Shown: positions 17,527 through 26,825, counted from the first letter of the stretch. The stretch: 64,000 nt of DNA from Affinibrenneria salicis (GCF_008710095.1 NZ_VYKJ01000015.1:62001-126000); one strand, 5' to 3'. Notes: a model not told the origin generated them from the letters alone. Numbers and translations are program-made.

Positions 17527-18354
17527 TTATTGCGGCGGGAAATATTCGGCGATGATTTCGCCGATCCCCAGACCATTGTTGGTTTCCCGCGTGACCCGAT
17601 CCGCCACCTGGCGTACCGCTTCGTCGGCGTTGGCCATCGCGACGCCCAGCCCGGCCAGCTGCAGCATGGAGATGTCGTTATGGTTGTCGCCGATGGCCAC
17701 CACCTGGGCGGGCGCGATGTTCTGCTGCGCCAGCAGCGCGGCCAGACGGACGCCTTTGGTGTTGCCCTTACGGGAAAAGTCGATGCGGTTCGACCAGGAT
17801 TTTTCGCCGATGAAATGTTCGTTCACCCAGGGCAAACGGGAAAACGCCTCGATGCTGGCGATATCGCCTTCCGCCACGAACTTCCAGATATAGCGGCTGG
17901 CTTCCATCTCATCGTACAGCGAGTCGATTCGCTCGATTTCGGGCCGAACCGCGGCCGGGCACTGCTGCGCCCACTCTTCCATCGTTTTCATGTAAACGAC
18001 CGGGCTGACGGCGGGATACACCATTTTGTCGGTGACGTACATCACCAGGTTCAGCCGATGCGCCTGCGCCAGATCCAGAAATTTTTTGGCGTTGGCGCGC
18101 TCGATCGCGTTTTCCGCCAGCACGCTATTGTTCTGGTAGTCGTAAACGTAGGTGCCGTTGCAGCAGATAATCGGGGTATTCAGTCCCAGCTCGGCGTAAT
18201 AGGGGCGGGCCGCCGTGTGGTGGCGCCCGGTCACCAGCAGCACCATTACACGATCTTTGATACGGTTGATGGCCTCTTTCACCTGGGGCGGAATTTGATG
18301 ATCGCTGTTCAGCGTGGTGCCATCCAAATCCAGTGCCAGTACGCGGTATGTCAC
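17527..18354 (-). CDS. Cof-type HAD phosphatase (YbhA-like) inside the ula locus
   Basis: A 275-residue haloacid-dehalogenase hydrolase of the Cof subfamily. Motif I is LDLDGTTL, motif II is in LVTGRHH, the motif III lysine is in KGNTKGVRL, and motif IV is IGDNHNDISML. Overall similarity is strongest to YbhA (pyridoxal phosphatase/fructose-1,6-bisphosphatase of E. coli), including TPIICCNGTYVYDY. These enzymes hydrolyse small phosphate esters. It lies between ulaG and ulaE on the same strand and probably belongs to the ula regulon, which is unusual; it may drain a toxic sugar-phosphate or repair a side product. ATG 18354 follows AGGAGAAATAACC. Confidence 0.85.
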   Translation of the reverse strand: MTYRVLALDLDGTTLNSDHQIPPQVKEAINRIKDRVMVLLVTGRHHTAARPYYAELGLNTPIICCNGTYVYDYQNNSVLAENAIERANAKKFLDLAQAHRLNLVMYVTDKMVYPAVSPVVYMKTMEEWAQQCPAAVRPEIERIDSLYDEMEASRYIWKFVAEGDIASIEAFSRLPWVNEHFIGEKSWSNRIDFSRKGNTKGVRLAALLAQQNIAPAQVVAIGDNHNDISMLQLAGLGVAMANADEAVRQVADRVTRETNNGLGIGEIIAEYFPPQ

Positions 18355-18653
18355 GGTTATTTCTCCTGATGGTCAGTATGCAAAGGTTAACGGCACTCCG
18401 TCGGCGATCCTCCATCGGCTTTCAGGCTGCCGGCGCGGGCCGTCGCTCTGTGACTGCCCCGCGGCGCGGCACGCCGCATGAAAATCTGTTGCGCGCCGGG
18501 GAATTCCCCGGTCGCGGCGTTCCCTGAGCGCCAGAGACGTCACGCGCCTGGCGTTATGCGGTATCCCGAAAGCGGTAGGATCGGCGGAGTAAACCCGGGC
18601 GGCAAACGGGCCGGCGTCATGACCGGCCGCGTTCCGCCGCTACCGACCGCATT
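18355..18653. other. Intergenic region between ulaG and the HAD gene
   Basis: About 300 bp of very GC-rich sequence with several short inverted repeats. I see no convincing promoter or gene. The HAD-ulaE pair may be read through from ulaG or start from its own promoter here. Confidence 0.4.
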
Positions 18654-19721
18654 TTACAGGAATGACTTGAACGGTAGCTCGGGTTCGTCGACGAAAATAT
18701 CATCAAACCCGCGCGGATGCTGGTAATACATCTTCGTTTTATCCGTCGGGAAGGTGTATTTGCCGCCGACCTGCCAGAAAAAGGGCCGGAAACCGTAACC
18801 CAGGCGATCTTTTTTCATCCGCCACAGCACTTCTATTTCTCGCGGGTCGCTCTGGAAGTTGGCCCAGATGTCGTGATGGATCGGGATCACCACCTGGCTA
18901 TTCAGCGACTCGCCGGCGCGCAGGATATCGGATGACGTCATTTTATCGGTCACGCCGCGCGGGTTTTCGCCGTAGGAGAGCAGCGCCACATCGATCTGGT
19001 GCTCATTGCCGTGTTTCGCGAAGTAGTTTGAATAGTGAGAGTCGCCGGAATGGTACAGGTTGCCGCCGCTGGTCTGGATCAGATAGTTCACCGCGCGCTG
19101 ATCCATGCTGTCCAGGATGCCCTTATCGCGCGAGGAAACGCCTTCCGGCAGGGTAACCAGCGCCGTGCGGTCGAACGCGTCCAGCACCTTGATGGTCAGA
19201 TCGCCGACGATAATTTGCTGGCCGACCTGCGCCACGATACAGCGTTCGGCCGGCACGCCCCAGCTTGTCCACAGGTTGACGCAGGCCTGCGGGCCGATAA
19301 ATTTCACCTGCGGGCCGCCGTTGCGCAGCACCGCCGCCGCGACGTTAATGTCGATATGGTCGGCGTGATCGTGGGTAGCCAGCACCGCATCGATTTTTTT
19401 GATGCTGAACGGATCGAGAACAAACGGCGACGTGCGCAGGTTCGGCTGCAGATTGCGCACGCCGCCCATACGCATCATCTGGTGCTGTTTTTTCATATAG
19501 GGATTGGCGTGCGTCCGTTTGCCGGTGCCGCACCAGAAGTCGATGGAAATATTGGTGTCGCCCGCGGACTTCAGCCAGATGCCGGTGCACCCCAGCCACC
19601 ACATGGCGAAGGTGCCTGGCGCCACCGCCTCCTGTTCGATCTCTTCATTCAGCCAGCTGCCCCATTCCGGGAATGTATTTAATACCCAGGATTCACGTGT
19701 AATTTCGTCTATCTTACTCAT
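18654..19721 (-). CDS. ulaG: L-ascorbate-6-phosphate lactonase
   Basis: A 355-residue metallo-beta-lactamase-fold enzyme matching UlaG along its length. The Mn2+-binding motif HDHADH is at residues about 117-122; other landmarks are [20 protein letters not shown] and the late HHDIWANF histidines. It opens L-ascorbate 6-phosphate to 3-keto-L-gulonate 6-phosphate in the cytoplasm, the first step after PTS uptake. It is transcribed divergently from the transporter gene across a 498-bp control region with two TGAT arrays. The start at 19721 gives the full family length. Confidence 0.96.
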   Translation of the reverse strand: MSKIDEITRESWVLNTFPEWGSWLNEEIEQEAVAPGTFAMWWLGCTGIWLKSAGDTNISIDFWCGTGKRTHANPYMKKQHQMMRMGGVRNLQPNLRTSPFVLDPFSIKKIDAVLATHDHADHIDINVAAAVLRNGGPQVKFIGPQACVNLWTSWGVPAERCIVAQVGQQIIVGDLTIKVLDAFDRTALVTLPEGVSSRDKGILDSMDQRAVNYLIQTSGGNLYHSGDSHYSNYFAKHGNEHQIDVALLSYGENPRGVTDKMTSSDILRAGESLNSQVVIPIHHDIWANFQSDPREIEVLWRMKKDRLGYGFRPFFWQVGGKYTFPTDKTKMYYQHPRGFDDIFVDEPELPFKSFL

Positions 19722-19806
19722 CTGATGTTACCTCTTTTTCTATTCGTCTGGCCCGGAAAATGAGGAGATGGATCCACCCCGATGATGATCCCGCCCCACT
19801 GCGATG

Positions 19807-19860
19807 GTGATTAATTAATGATTCTTTTGTGACTATAAAAATCATAATGGTGATTATCAA
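19807..19860. promoter_or_regulatory. Candidate UlaR operator near ulaG
   Basis: TGAT/TGAC units begin at 19808, 19819, 19830 and 19851, i.e. spaced 11, 11 and 21 bp, so all lie on one helix face; an inverted ATCAT sits at 19841. The units share the RTGATTWTTW form seen before ulaR and ulaA. Confidence 0.6.
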
Positions 19861-20067
19861 CGCTGGATGTTGTTTTTTGTGATCCCGGTATGGAAATGGC
19901 ATTCAATTGAGCGGGGATGAACTAAAAATAATTTATTTACAGTTTGTTATATGGCTTTGGGATTTTTATTTCATTGGCCAGGAATTCGCCTTTGGCAGGC
20001 CGGTCGGCGCGATGATTGCGAAGGTCGGGGAAATATGAACGAGATCATTCTCACATAACGTCAAATT

Positions 20068-20097
20068 TTGACTTTTTATGATTTATTATGATTGCTA
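20068..20097. promoter_or_regulatory. Candidate UlaR operator near ulaA
   Basis: TTGACTTTTT, ATGATTTATT and ATGATTGCTA form three consecutive 10-bp units, ending about 120 bp before the transporter start. Two operator arrays in one divergent region would suit the DNA looping known for UlaR. Confidence 0.6.
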
Positions 20098-20219
20098 TGG
20101 TGGCGGCGTAAGCGAAAACAGATTGAGATCCAAAACAAGCGAAACATAAGAAACGGCGAGCGAGCCTCTCCGAACGAATGAGCAATACGGTGTCTTCACC
20201 TTGTTGACGGAGCATCATT

Positions 20220-21968
20220 ATGCAAACCCTATACGATATTTTTTACATCTTCTACAGCCAGGTCATGACCAAGGCGCCGCTGCTGCTGGGCCTGGTCACC
20301 TGTATCGGCTACATTCTGCTCAGGCGCGATGTCACCACGGTGATCAAAGGCACGATCAAAACCATCGTCGGTTTTATGCTGGTGCAGGTCGGAGCCAATA
20401 CCCTGGTCGCCGGTTTTAAACCGGTGATCGATAAGATTGCCGAGTTTCATGGCCTGACCGGTTCGGTCATCGATCCTTACACCACCATGATGGCCACCAT
20501 GGAAACCATGGGCGATAACTATTCCTGGGTCGGTTATGCGGTGCTGATAGCGTTGGGCATCAATATCCTGCTGGTCGTGTTCCGCCGCTATACCGGTATT
20601 CGCACCATCATGTTGACCGGGCACATCATGTTCCAGCAGGCGGGGCTGATCGCGGTGTTTTACTTCGTGCTGGGTGCTTCGATGTGGGAAACCATCATTT
20701 ACTCGGCGGTGATCATGGCGCTGTATTGGGGGATCTCCTCCAATATCATGTTCAAGCCCACCGAAGAGGTCACCGGCGGCGCCGGTTTCTCCATCGGCCA
20801 TCAGCAACAGGTCGCGTCGTGGATCGCCACTAAAGTCGCGCCGCGGCTGGGCAACAAAGAAGACAGCGTCGACCATCTCAAGCTGCCGAAATGGCTGCAT
20901 ATCTTTCATGACAGCATCACCGCCACGGCGATCGTGATGACGTTGTTCTTCGGTATCATCCTGCTGTCGTTCGGTCTGAAGAATCTGCAATCGATGGCCG
21001 GCACTACGCACTGGACTCTCTATATTCTGGAAACCGGGCTGAAATTCGCCGTCGCCATTCAGATTATCGTCGCCGGCGTGCGGATGTTCGTCGCCGAGCT
21101 GTCCGAAGCCTTCAAAGGCATTTCGGAACGGGTCATCCCGAACGCGGTGCTGGCTATCGACTGCGCGGCTATCTACGCCTACTCGCCCAACGCCATGGTG
21201 TTCGGTTTTATGTGGGGCGCGATGGGCCAGTTCGTGGCGGTGCTGGGCATGCTGTTCTTCCAGGCGCCGATCATGATCATTCCAGGCTTCATTCCGATGT
21301 TTTTCTCCAACGCCACCATCGGTGTTTTCGCCAACCACTTCGGCGGCTGGAAAGCGGTAATGAAAATCTGTTTCGTTATGGGCATCATCGAGGTACTGGG
21401 GTCCGCCTGGGCGATCCATCTGTTCGCGCAACGGGGAGCGGCGTTTAACGGCTGGATGGGAATGGCCGACTGGGCGCTGGTGTTCCCGCCGATTATGCAG
21501 GCGCTGTCTTTCTCGTCGCTGTTCTTCCTGCTGTTGCTGGCCGGGGCGGGCGCGTATATGTATTTCGCCGCCAGAACGCTGCGCGCCGAAGAGGACGCCG
21601 CCGCGCATGACGCGACCGACGTCCAGCCGGTCGCCGCGCCGGAGGCGTCGGCCGGCGATATCGGTCGCGGTCGGGCGGTGCGTATTCTGGCGGTCTGCGG
21701 CAACGGCCAGGGCTCTTCCATGATGATGAAAATGAAGATTGGCAAGTATCTGGAACAGCAGGGGGTGCCGCACGTCATGGATTCCTGCGCCGTTGCCGAC
21801 TACAAATCTAAGCTGTCGACCACGGATATTATCGTGTCCTCCCGCCACCTCGCCGGGGAGATGCAGCCGGGAGAAGGCAAATTCGTACTGGGCGTGCAGA
21901 ACATGCTGAATCCGAATTCCTTCGGCGACGAGCTGCTGGGCCTGATTAAACAGCATTTCTTACGTTAA
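20220..21968 (+). CDS. ulaA: Fused ascorbate PTS subunits IIC-IIB
   Basis: A 582-residue fusion. Residues 1 to about 455 are the UlaA-type IIC permease with about eleven membrane segments (start [41 protein letters not shown]). After a roughly 35-residue alanine/acid-rich linker, residues about 490-582 are a UlaB-type IIB domain with the phosphocysteine loop [16 protein letters not shown]. It imports and phosphorylates L-ascorbate at C6, receiving phosphate from UlaC. E. coli has separate ulaA (465 aa) and ulaB (101 aa) genes. GGAG lies seven bases before ATG 20220. A long antisense open frame over this gene is a codon-bias artefact. Confidence 0.95.
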   Translation: MQTLYDIFYIFYSQVMTKAPLLLGLVTCIGYILLRRDVTTVIKGTIKTIVGFMLVQVGANTLVAGFKPVIDKIAEFHGLTGSVIDPYTTMMATMETMGDNYSWVGYAVLIALGINILLVVFRRYTGIRTIMLTGHIMFQQAGLIAVFYFVLGASMWETIIYSAVIMALYWGISSNIMFKPTEEVTGGAGFSIGHQQQVASWIATKVAPRLGNKEDSVDHLKLPKWLHIFHDSITATAIVMTLFFGIILLSFGLKNLQSMAGTTHWTLYILETGLKFAVAIQIIVAGVRMFVAELSEAFKGISERVIPNAVLAIDCAAIYAYSPNAMVFGFMWGAMGQFVAVLGMLFFQAPIMIIPGFIPMFFSNATIGVFANHFGGWKAVMKICFVMGIIEVLGSAWAIHLFAQRGAAFNGWMGMADWALVFPPIMQALSFSSLFFLLLLAGAGAYMYFAARTLRAEEDAAAHDATDVQPVAAPEASAGDIGRGRAVRILAVCGNGQGSSMMMKMKIGKYLEQQGVPHVMDSCAVADYKSKLSTTDIIVSSRHLAGEMQPGEGKFVLGVQNMLNPNSFGDELLGLIKQHFLR

Positions 21969-21978
21969 TGTCGTACAT

Positions 21979-22006
21979 CCTGCCGTTACCCCCCGGCAAC
22001 GGCAGG
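21979..22006. repeat. Intercistronic hairpin between ulaA/B and ulaC
   Basis: CCTGCCGTT, a 10-base loop, then AACGGCAGG: a perfect 9-bp stem ending 15 bases before the ulaC start codon. It probably affects mRNA processing or relative yield of the PTS subunits. Confidence 0.6.
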
Positions 22007-22021
22007 CAACAGGAGTTCACC

Positions 22022-22498
22022 ATGAAGTTAAAACAATCGCTGATCGAAAACCGCTCCATCCGACTGCAGGCCAGCGCCGCGGACTGGCGGGAGGCCATTC
22101 GTCTCGGCACCGATATGTTGATCGCCTCCGGTGCCGTGGAGCCGCGTTACCATAACGCCATCATCAGCAGCATTGAGCAGCTCGGTCCTTATATCGTCAT
22201 CGCGCCGCAGTTCGCCATGCCGCACGCGCGGCCGGAAGACGGCGTGAACCGCACCGCCTTTGCGCTGGTGACGCTGACCAGACCGGTAAAATTCGACGGC
22301 GAAGACGAGCCGGTGGATGTGCTGGTGACGCTGGCCGGCAGTTCGTCCGACGAGCATATGGACGGACTGATGGAAGTGACTCAGGTGCTGGAAGACGACA
22401 GCAGTCCAACCGGCATTAACCTCGATAAACTGCGCGCCTGCCGCAGCGAGGAGGATGTCTGGCGGGTAATCGACGACGCGCTGGCGGCGGCCAGCTAG
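22022..22498 (+). CDS. ulaC: Ascorbate PTS subunit IIA
   Basis: A 158-residue EIIA of the mannitol/fructose type. The phospho-acceptor histidine is in [12 protein letters not shown], followed by the typical [12 protein letters not shown] strand. It takes phosphate from HPr and passes it to the IIB cysteine of the fused transporter. ATG 22022 has AGGAG seven bases upstream; the frame extends upstream to 21968 only through the hairpin. It is slightly longer than E. coli UlaC (154 aa). Confidence 0.93.
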   Translation: MKLKQSLIENRSIRLQASAADWREAIRLGTDMLIASGAVEPRYHNAIISSIEQLGPYIVIAPQFAMPHARPEDGVNRTAFALVTLTRPVKFDGEDEPVDVLVTLAGSSSDEHMDGLMEVTQVLEDDSSPTGINLDKLRACRSEEDVWRVIDDALAAAS

Positions 22499-22501
22499 CC
22501 A

Positions 22502-22534
22502 GCGCCCTCCGGCGCTGTCGCCCCGGTCGGGGCG
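22502..22534. repeat. Two tandem GC hairpins between ulaC and ulaF
   Basis: GCGCC-CTCC-GGCGC (22502-22515) followed by CGCCCC-GGTC-GGGGCG (22519-22534), both perfect. They fill most of the 55-bp gap and likely influence differential expression within the operon. Confidence 0.5.
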
Positions 22535-22553
22535 CGGATACGGGAGAACGGCA

Positions 22554-23246
22554 ATGTTTACTGCACTGAAAGAAAGCGTGCTGGCGGCAAACCTGATGCT
22601 GCCGAAGTTCGGCCTGGTGACCTTCACCTGGGGCAATGTTTCACAGATCGATCGGCGGCGCGGCGTCATCGCCATCAAGCCATCCGGCGTCAGCTATGAC
22701 GCCATGACGGCAGACGATATCGTGGTGCTGGATATGGCGGGCGAGGTGGTGCAGGGCGACTGTCGGCCATCCAGCGATACCGCTACCCACCTGGCGCTGT
22801 ATCGGGCGTTTCCCGCGCTGGGCGGCATCGTTCATACGCACTCGCGCCACGGCACGGTCTGGGCGCAGGCGGGAATGGATATTCCGGCGCTGGGCACCAC
22901 GCACGCCGACTATTTCTATGGCGACATCCCCTGTACCCGGCAACTGACGCCGCAGGAGATCGCCAACGATTATGAAAAAAATACCGGTCTGGTCATCGTG
23001 GACGAGTTTGGTCGGCGGGGCATCGATCCGGTGGCCGTTCCCGGCGTGCTGATCGCCGGTCATGCGCCGTTCGCGTGGGGCCGGGACGCGGAGGACGCGG
23101 TGCACAATGCGGTGGTTCTGGAGGAGGTGGCGGCCATGGCGTTGTCGACTCGCGCGCTGAACCCGCATATCCATATTCAGCAGGCGCTGTCGGATAAGCA
23201 CTATAGCCGCAAGCACGGGGCCGGCGCCTATTACGGGCAACCCTGA
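22554..23246 (+). CDS. ulaF: L-ribulose-5-phosphate 4-epimerase
   Basis: A 230-residue class II aldolase/AraD-family epimerase. Landmarks are [27 protein letters not shown], the zinc pair in IVHTHSRH and the third histidine in [10 protein letters not shown]. It turns L-ribulose 5-phosphate into D-xylulose 5-phosphate, the last step of the ascorbate route. It could equally be called AraD by sequence; position between ulaC and ulaD supports ulaF. The gene order C-F-D differs from the E. coli C-D-E-F. Confidence 0.92.
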   Translation: MFTALKESVLAANLMLPKFGLVTFTWGNVSQIDRRRGVIAIKPSGVSYDAMTADDIVVLDMAGEVVQGDCRPSSDTATHLALYRAFPALGGIVHTHSRHGTVWAQAGMDIPALGTTHADYFYGDIPCTRQLTPQEIANDYEKNTGLVIVDEFGRRGIDPVAVPGVLIAGHAPFAWGRDAEDAVHNAVVLEEVAAMALSTRALNPHIHIQQALSDKHYSRKHGAGAYYGQP

Positions 23247-23306
23247 TTATCCTGTCGCCACGCAGCATCGCGCGCAGGCGGACAATAAACCCAGGTTCCG
23301 GCGTGC

Positions 23307-23396
23307 GCAAGACGGCGGAAACAGAAGAACACATTATAACGGCAAGCGCTGACGCCCCGGCGCCGCATTCGGGCGAAACGGGGCGCGCCGTCTTGC
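23307..23396. repeat. 90-bp intercistronic element with 11-bp inverted ends
   Basis: GCAAGACGGCG (23307-23317) pairs perfectly with CGCCGTCTTGC (23386-23396) around about 68 bases that contain further GC inverted repeats. It lies in the 173-bp gap between ulaF and ulaD, ending 23 bp before the ulaD start. It is likely a stable mRNA structure. Confidence 0.55.
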
Positions 23397-23419
23397 CGCA
23401 GCCAACAAGGATATACATC

Positions 23420-24064
23420 ATGACTAAGCCTCTGTTACAGATAGCCCTGGACTCCACCGATCTTGCCGCGGCGGTCGCCATCGCCAGCGAGGTGGCGGGT
23501 TTTGTCGACGTGATTGAAATCGGCACCATTCTGGCCTTTGCCGAGGGTATGTCGGCGGTGAGCACGCTGCGACGGCGTCACCCCGAACACATTATTGTCT
23601 GCGATATGAAAACCACGGACGGCGGAGCGATTCTGGCCAGAATGGCGTTTGAGGCCGGCGCCGACTGGATCACCGTGTCCGCCGCCGCGCATATCGCCAC
23701 CGTGACCGCCTGTAAAAAAGTCGCGGATGAGTTCGACGGCGAAATCCAGATTGAGCTGTACGGCCACTGGACGGAGCAGGACGCGCAAAGCTGGATTGCG
23801 CTGGGCATTCGTCAGGCTATTTATCATCGTTCGCGCGATGCCGAACTGGCCGGCGTCAGCTGGACGCCGGAGGACATCAGCCGCATGCGCGCCCTGTCGG
23901 CGATGGGATTTGAAGTCTCGATCACCGGCGGCATCGTGCCGCAGGATATTCACCTGTTTAAGGGCATCACCGCGAAGACATTTATTGCCGGCCGCGCGCT
24001 GGCGGGCGAACAGGGTAAGGTCACCGCCGAAGCTCTGCGTCAGCAGATCAATCAGTACTGGTAA
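23420..24064 (+). CDS. ulaD: 3-keto-L-gulonate-6-phosphate decarboxylase
   Basis: A 214-residue TIM-barrel of the orotidine-monophosphate-decarboxylase suprafamily. The DxKxxD metal/catalytic motif appears as VCDMKTTDGG, and the later YHRSRDAE segment carries the His/Arg used by UlaD. It decarboxylates 3-keto-L-gulonate 6-phosphate to L-xylulose 5-phosphate, the UlaE substrate. Start is ATG 23420; the frame is open to 23303 but this lies in the structured spacer. It is the last gene of the rightward ula operon. E. coli UlaD has 216 residues. Confidence 0.94.
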   Translation: MTKPLLQIALDSTDLAAAVAIASEVAGFVDVIEIGTILAFAEGMSAVSTLRRRHPEHIIVCDMKTTDGGAILARMAFEAGADWITVSAAAHIATVTACKKVADEFDGEIQIELYGHWTEQDAQSWIALGIRQAIYHRSRDAELAGVSWTPEDISRMRALSAMGFEVSITGGIVPQDIHLFKGITAKTFIAGRALAGEQGKVTAEALRQQINQYW

Positions 24065-24468
24065 AACGGCGGGCGGAACCGCCGGTCGTGCGGCCGGTGG
24101 ATCCGCAGCCGCGTGAAAATCATCGCCCGCGTTCCGAACTCAGCACATCAGACCAGCGACAAATCCCCTTAGTTATCATTCAGACAGCGGCGCCCGCGTT
24201 TGTTTTCCGCGCGCCGCGGCGAAACTTTGTTTAACTTTCTGCGTTTTTTGGTCGATATACTGTCTTACGGGCGTTACCCGTGAGCCAATTCGCGCTACAG
24301 ACAAAACGATATCCGGGCCGGCCGACGGCGTCGTGGTCAGGCCCGCTTTCCCGACGTACGGGCGCGCGCTGATAACGCGCTTTGTCAGCGATCCGAGTTC
24401 GCTATGGTTAAAGGACAGTTGTACAGGCGTTCTTCGTCTCATTCATTCGATACTCCAGGTTGGTAGCC
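24065..24468. other. Intergenic region with candidate promoter for the EAL gene
   Basis: About 400 bp. A short GGCGG/CCGCC hairpin near 24070-24085 may end the ula transcript. TATACT at 24256-24261 with an upstream TTTAAC-like element, or alternatively TAACTTTC-N11-GTCGATAT (24232-24258, sigma-28-like), could drive the EAL gene. Open frames here show no protein-like content. Confidence 0.35.
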
Positions 24469-25224
24469 ATGAATTCCGCAGTACCGGCGCCCTGCGCGCG
24501 ATGTAAAGATAGCGGTAGCCTTGGTTTTGATTTTACCATGGCGTTTCAGCCGATTGTGGACTGCGCCGAGCGGCGTATTTTTGGTTATGAGGCGTTGGTG
24601 CGCGGCACTAATAATGAGTCGGCGTTCAGCGTGATCTCGCAGGTCAGTCAGGAGATGCTCTATAACTTCGATCAGCAGTGCCGCATAAAGGCGATCGCGC
24701 TGGCGGCCCGGCTGCGGCTGCCCGGGATGCTCAGCATTAATTTTTTGCCGAGGGCGATTTACCGGCCGGAGCGCTGTATCCGCGCCACGCTGGAAACGGC
24801 GCGCCGCTGCCGGTTTCCGGTTGAGAACATCATGTTTGAATTTACCGAGACGGAACAGACGCAGGACAGTAAGCATATCCAGAGCATTGTGGCCTGCTAC
24901 AAAACGCTGGGGTTTAAAACAGCCATTGATGATTTTGGCGCCGGTTATTCCGGTCTGAATCTGTTGGCGGATTTTCAGACCGATATCGTTAAACTGGATA
25001 TGGCGCTGATCCGTGAAGTCGATAAAGATCGCACGCGTCAGATCATCGTATCCAACAGTATCAGCATGCTGAAAGAGCTCAATGTCCGGATACTGGCGGA
25101 AGGCATTGAAACCGAACAGGAATATGGGTTTTTGCGACGGCTGGGCATTGATTACGCGCAGGGCTACTATTTTGCCCGTCCTGGGTTTGAATCTCTGCCG
25201 CAGGTCGATCAGGCGCTTATTTAG
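24469..25224 (+). CDS. Stand-alone EAL-domain c-di-GMP phosphodiesterase
   Basis: A 251-residue protein that is essentially one EAL domain. All catalytic motifs are present: YEALVRG (EAL), SINFLP (Asn), FEFTETE (Glu), DDFGAGYSG (Asp pair), VKLDM (Lys) and LAEGIET (Glu), then AQGYYFARP. It should hydrolyse cyclic di-GMP to pGpG, tuning motility versus attachment. There is a short N-terminal extension with CARC but no sensor or GGDEF domain, so control may be through expression or partners. ATG 24469 preferred over TTG 24460. Confidence 0.9.
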   Translation: MNSAVPAPCARCKDSGSLGFDFTMAFQPIVDCAERRIFGYEALVRGTNNESAFSVISQVSQEMLYNFDQQCRIKAIALAARLRLPGMLSINFLPRAIYRPERCIRATLETARRCRFPVENIMFEFTETEQTQDSKHIQSIVACYKTLGFKTAIDDFGAGYSGLNLLADFQTDIVKLDMALIREVDKDRTRQIIVSNSISMLKELNVRILAEGIETEQEYGFLRRLGIDYAQGYYFARPGFESLPQVDQALI

Positions 25225-25368
25225 CCGACAACGGCCAGAGGATGGCTGTTGCGACACCTCCCCGGTTCGTCGTCGTTCCGCGCTCTCCGGCATTATTTTT
25301 TACGCCGGCCAACGACAACATCCGGCGCCGCGTGCGGGCCGGCATGTAAAAAATCAGATTTTCCCGGA

Positions 25369-26541
25369 CTACTTGAGCAGCAGCTGATACTGCGGATTAA
25401 ACTCGTCGAATATCGGCAGCGCGGCGGCGCCCAACGCCGCGGTATCGCTGCCGGTCATGCCGATCTTGACCCGCATATCGTCCAGATAGCGGCTGCGCAC
25501 CGACTGGTGCAGCGGCGGCAAACGTTTGATGATCTTTTTCAGCAGCGGCTGCGGCATCATGCCGCCGACAACCACCGTTTCCGCATCGAACAGGCATTCG
25601 ATCACATTGATCGCCTGGCGCAGCGGCGGCAGTACGCTGTCGATCCAACTGTCGAACAGCGCCGGATCCACCGCCAGCAGATCGTCCGGCAACGCGCGCA
25701 TCGGATCCAATCCGCAGTGTTCATAGGCGGCCAGCAAGGAAACATAGCGCTCGAGACAACCGTGATTGCCGCAGTAGCACGGCCGTCCGCCGGGCTGCAC
25801 CACGATATGGCCGATTTCGCCCGCGTTGTGCGCGTGGCCGGTATAGATCTGACCATCGGCGAAGATACCGGCGCCGAGGCCGGTGCCGATGTACAGGTAG
25901 ATGAAGGAGTTTAGTTTGCGCGCCACGCCGTGGAAGCGTTCGCCAATCGCCGCGACGGTGGCGTCGTTTTCCAGCGTGACCGGCAGTCCGCTGGCCAGCG
26001 CCAGATGCTGTTTAACATCCACCCCCTCCCAGCCGTTCAGCGTCGTCGGCCCGCGCGACGAGATCCCCTCTACGCCGAACGGACCGGGCATCACCACGCC
26101 GATACCCAGCACCTTGCGCCAGCGTTCGCCCATCTGCTGCTTTATCTCGTTCAGCACTTGCGCGATCAGCGCCAGCGTTGCACCTGGCTGGGGCTTTTGC
26201 ACCATGATAAGGCGTCGAAAGTGGATCCCGCCGGTCAGATCGACCAGTACGATCAGCAGCGTCTGGTGATCCAGATGAATGCCGATCGACCAGGCGCTGG
26301 CCGGGTTGAGCGTGATCGGAATCGCGGGCTGACCGCGGCCGTTGACCTTGCGCGGCGTGTGGGAAGAGAGGATACCCGCCTGCTGCAGCTCCGCCACAAT
26401 ATTAGAGACGGTCTGCGGCGTCAGCGCCGTCAGCCGCGCCAGCTCGGCGCGCGTCAGCTCGCCGTGCAGGCGAATGGCTTCAATAATCACGCGTCGGTTA
26501 TGCGCGCGGGCGTGCTCAAGATTGGTTCCCGAGGTTTTCAT
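25369..26541 (-). CDS. ROK-family transcriptional repressor (NagC/Mlc type)
   Basis: A 390-residue ROK regulator. Residues about 10-70 form a MarR-like winged helix (ELTRAELARLTALTPQTVSN). The ROK domain follows, with LYIGTGLGAGIF as phosphate loop and the zinc/sugar signature GEIGHI plus CYCGNHGCLE. It probably represses the divergent ABC-kinase operon and is released by the imported sugar or its phosphate. Start at ATG 26541 (AGGGA upstream) matches homologues; the longer frame to 26619 crosses the control region. The operator is likely the palindrome at 26762-26786. Confidence 0.9.
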   Translation of the reverse strand: MKTSGTNLEHARAHNRRVIIEAIRLHGELTRAELARLTALTPQTVSNIVAELQQAGILSSHTPRKVNGRGQPAIPITLNPASAWSIGIHLDHQTLLIVLVDLTGGIHFRRLIMVQKPQPGATLALIAQVLNEIKQQMGERWRKVLGIGVVMPGPFGVEGISSRGPTTLNGWEGVDVKQHLALASGLPVTLENDATVAAIGERFHGVARKLNSFIYLYIGTGLGAGIFADGQIYTGHAHNAGEIGHIVVQPGGRPCYCGNHGCLERYVSLLAAYEHCGLDPMRALPDDLLAVDPALFDSWIDSVLPPLRQAINVIECLFDAETVVVGGMMPQPLLKKIIKRLPPLHQSVRSRYLDDMRVKIGMTGSDTAALGAAALPIFDEFNPQYQLLLK

Positions 26542-26761
26542 CAGTGGATTCCCTGCATACGGACGGCCCAGTATCCGATCGCGTCCGCGCTCAATCAAAC
26601 GAATTCTTTGATTCTGCACGTCATTTTCCCCATTCGCTGTCCGTCAGGCGTGCGGATGAACGGAGAAGGGCGGCAAAATGTTTTTCAGTCTGGCACAGGC
26701 TTTGCATTATTTTTCGCCATGGGTCATACCTGCACCAGGGGCTGATCCTTTTTTACGCCTT

Positions 26762-26786
26762 ATTAAATCAATCAAATTGATTTAAT
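26762..26786. promoter_or_regulatory. Perfect AT-rich palindrome, candidate ROK operator
   Basis: ATTAAATCAA, 5-base spacer TCAAA, TTGATTTAAT: perfect 10-bp arms, 40 bp before the binding-protein start. ROK repressors such as NagC and Mlc use AT-rich palindromes of similar length, and this is the only strong one in the 284-bp divergent region. Confidence 0.65.
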
Positions 26787-26825
26787 AATTAATCATACTA
26801 TATCGCAGCGTACTGGAGAGAGAGA

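Larger units (their letters stand above)
19722..20219. promoter_or_regulatory. Divergent ulaG/ulaA control region
   Basis: 498 bp, AT-rich in its left two thirds, between the divergent ulaG and transporter genes. It holds two phased TGAT arrays (19807-19860 and 20068-20097) at roughly 90-140 bp from each start. A weak CRP-like half (CGAGATCATTCTCACA) lies near 20040. In E. coli this region also binds IHF and CRP; I can see A/T tracts but no site I would call firmly. Confidence 0.6.

Noticed and set aside
20229..21956. A 575-codon open frame antisense to the fused ascorbate permease gene
   Set aside because: It is the complement of a real, well-conserved gene; its translation is His/Arg/Gln-rich in the way typical of antisense frames in GC-rich DNA.
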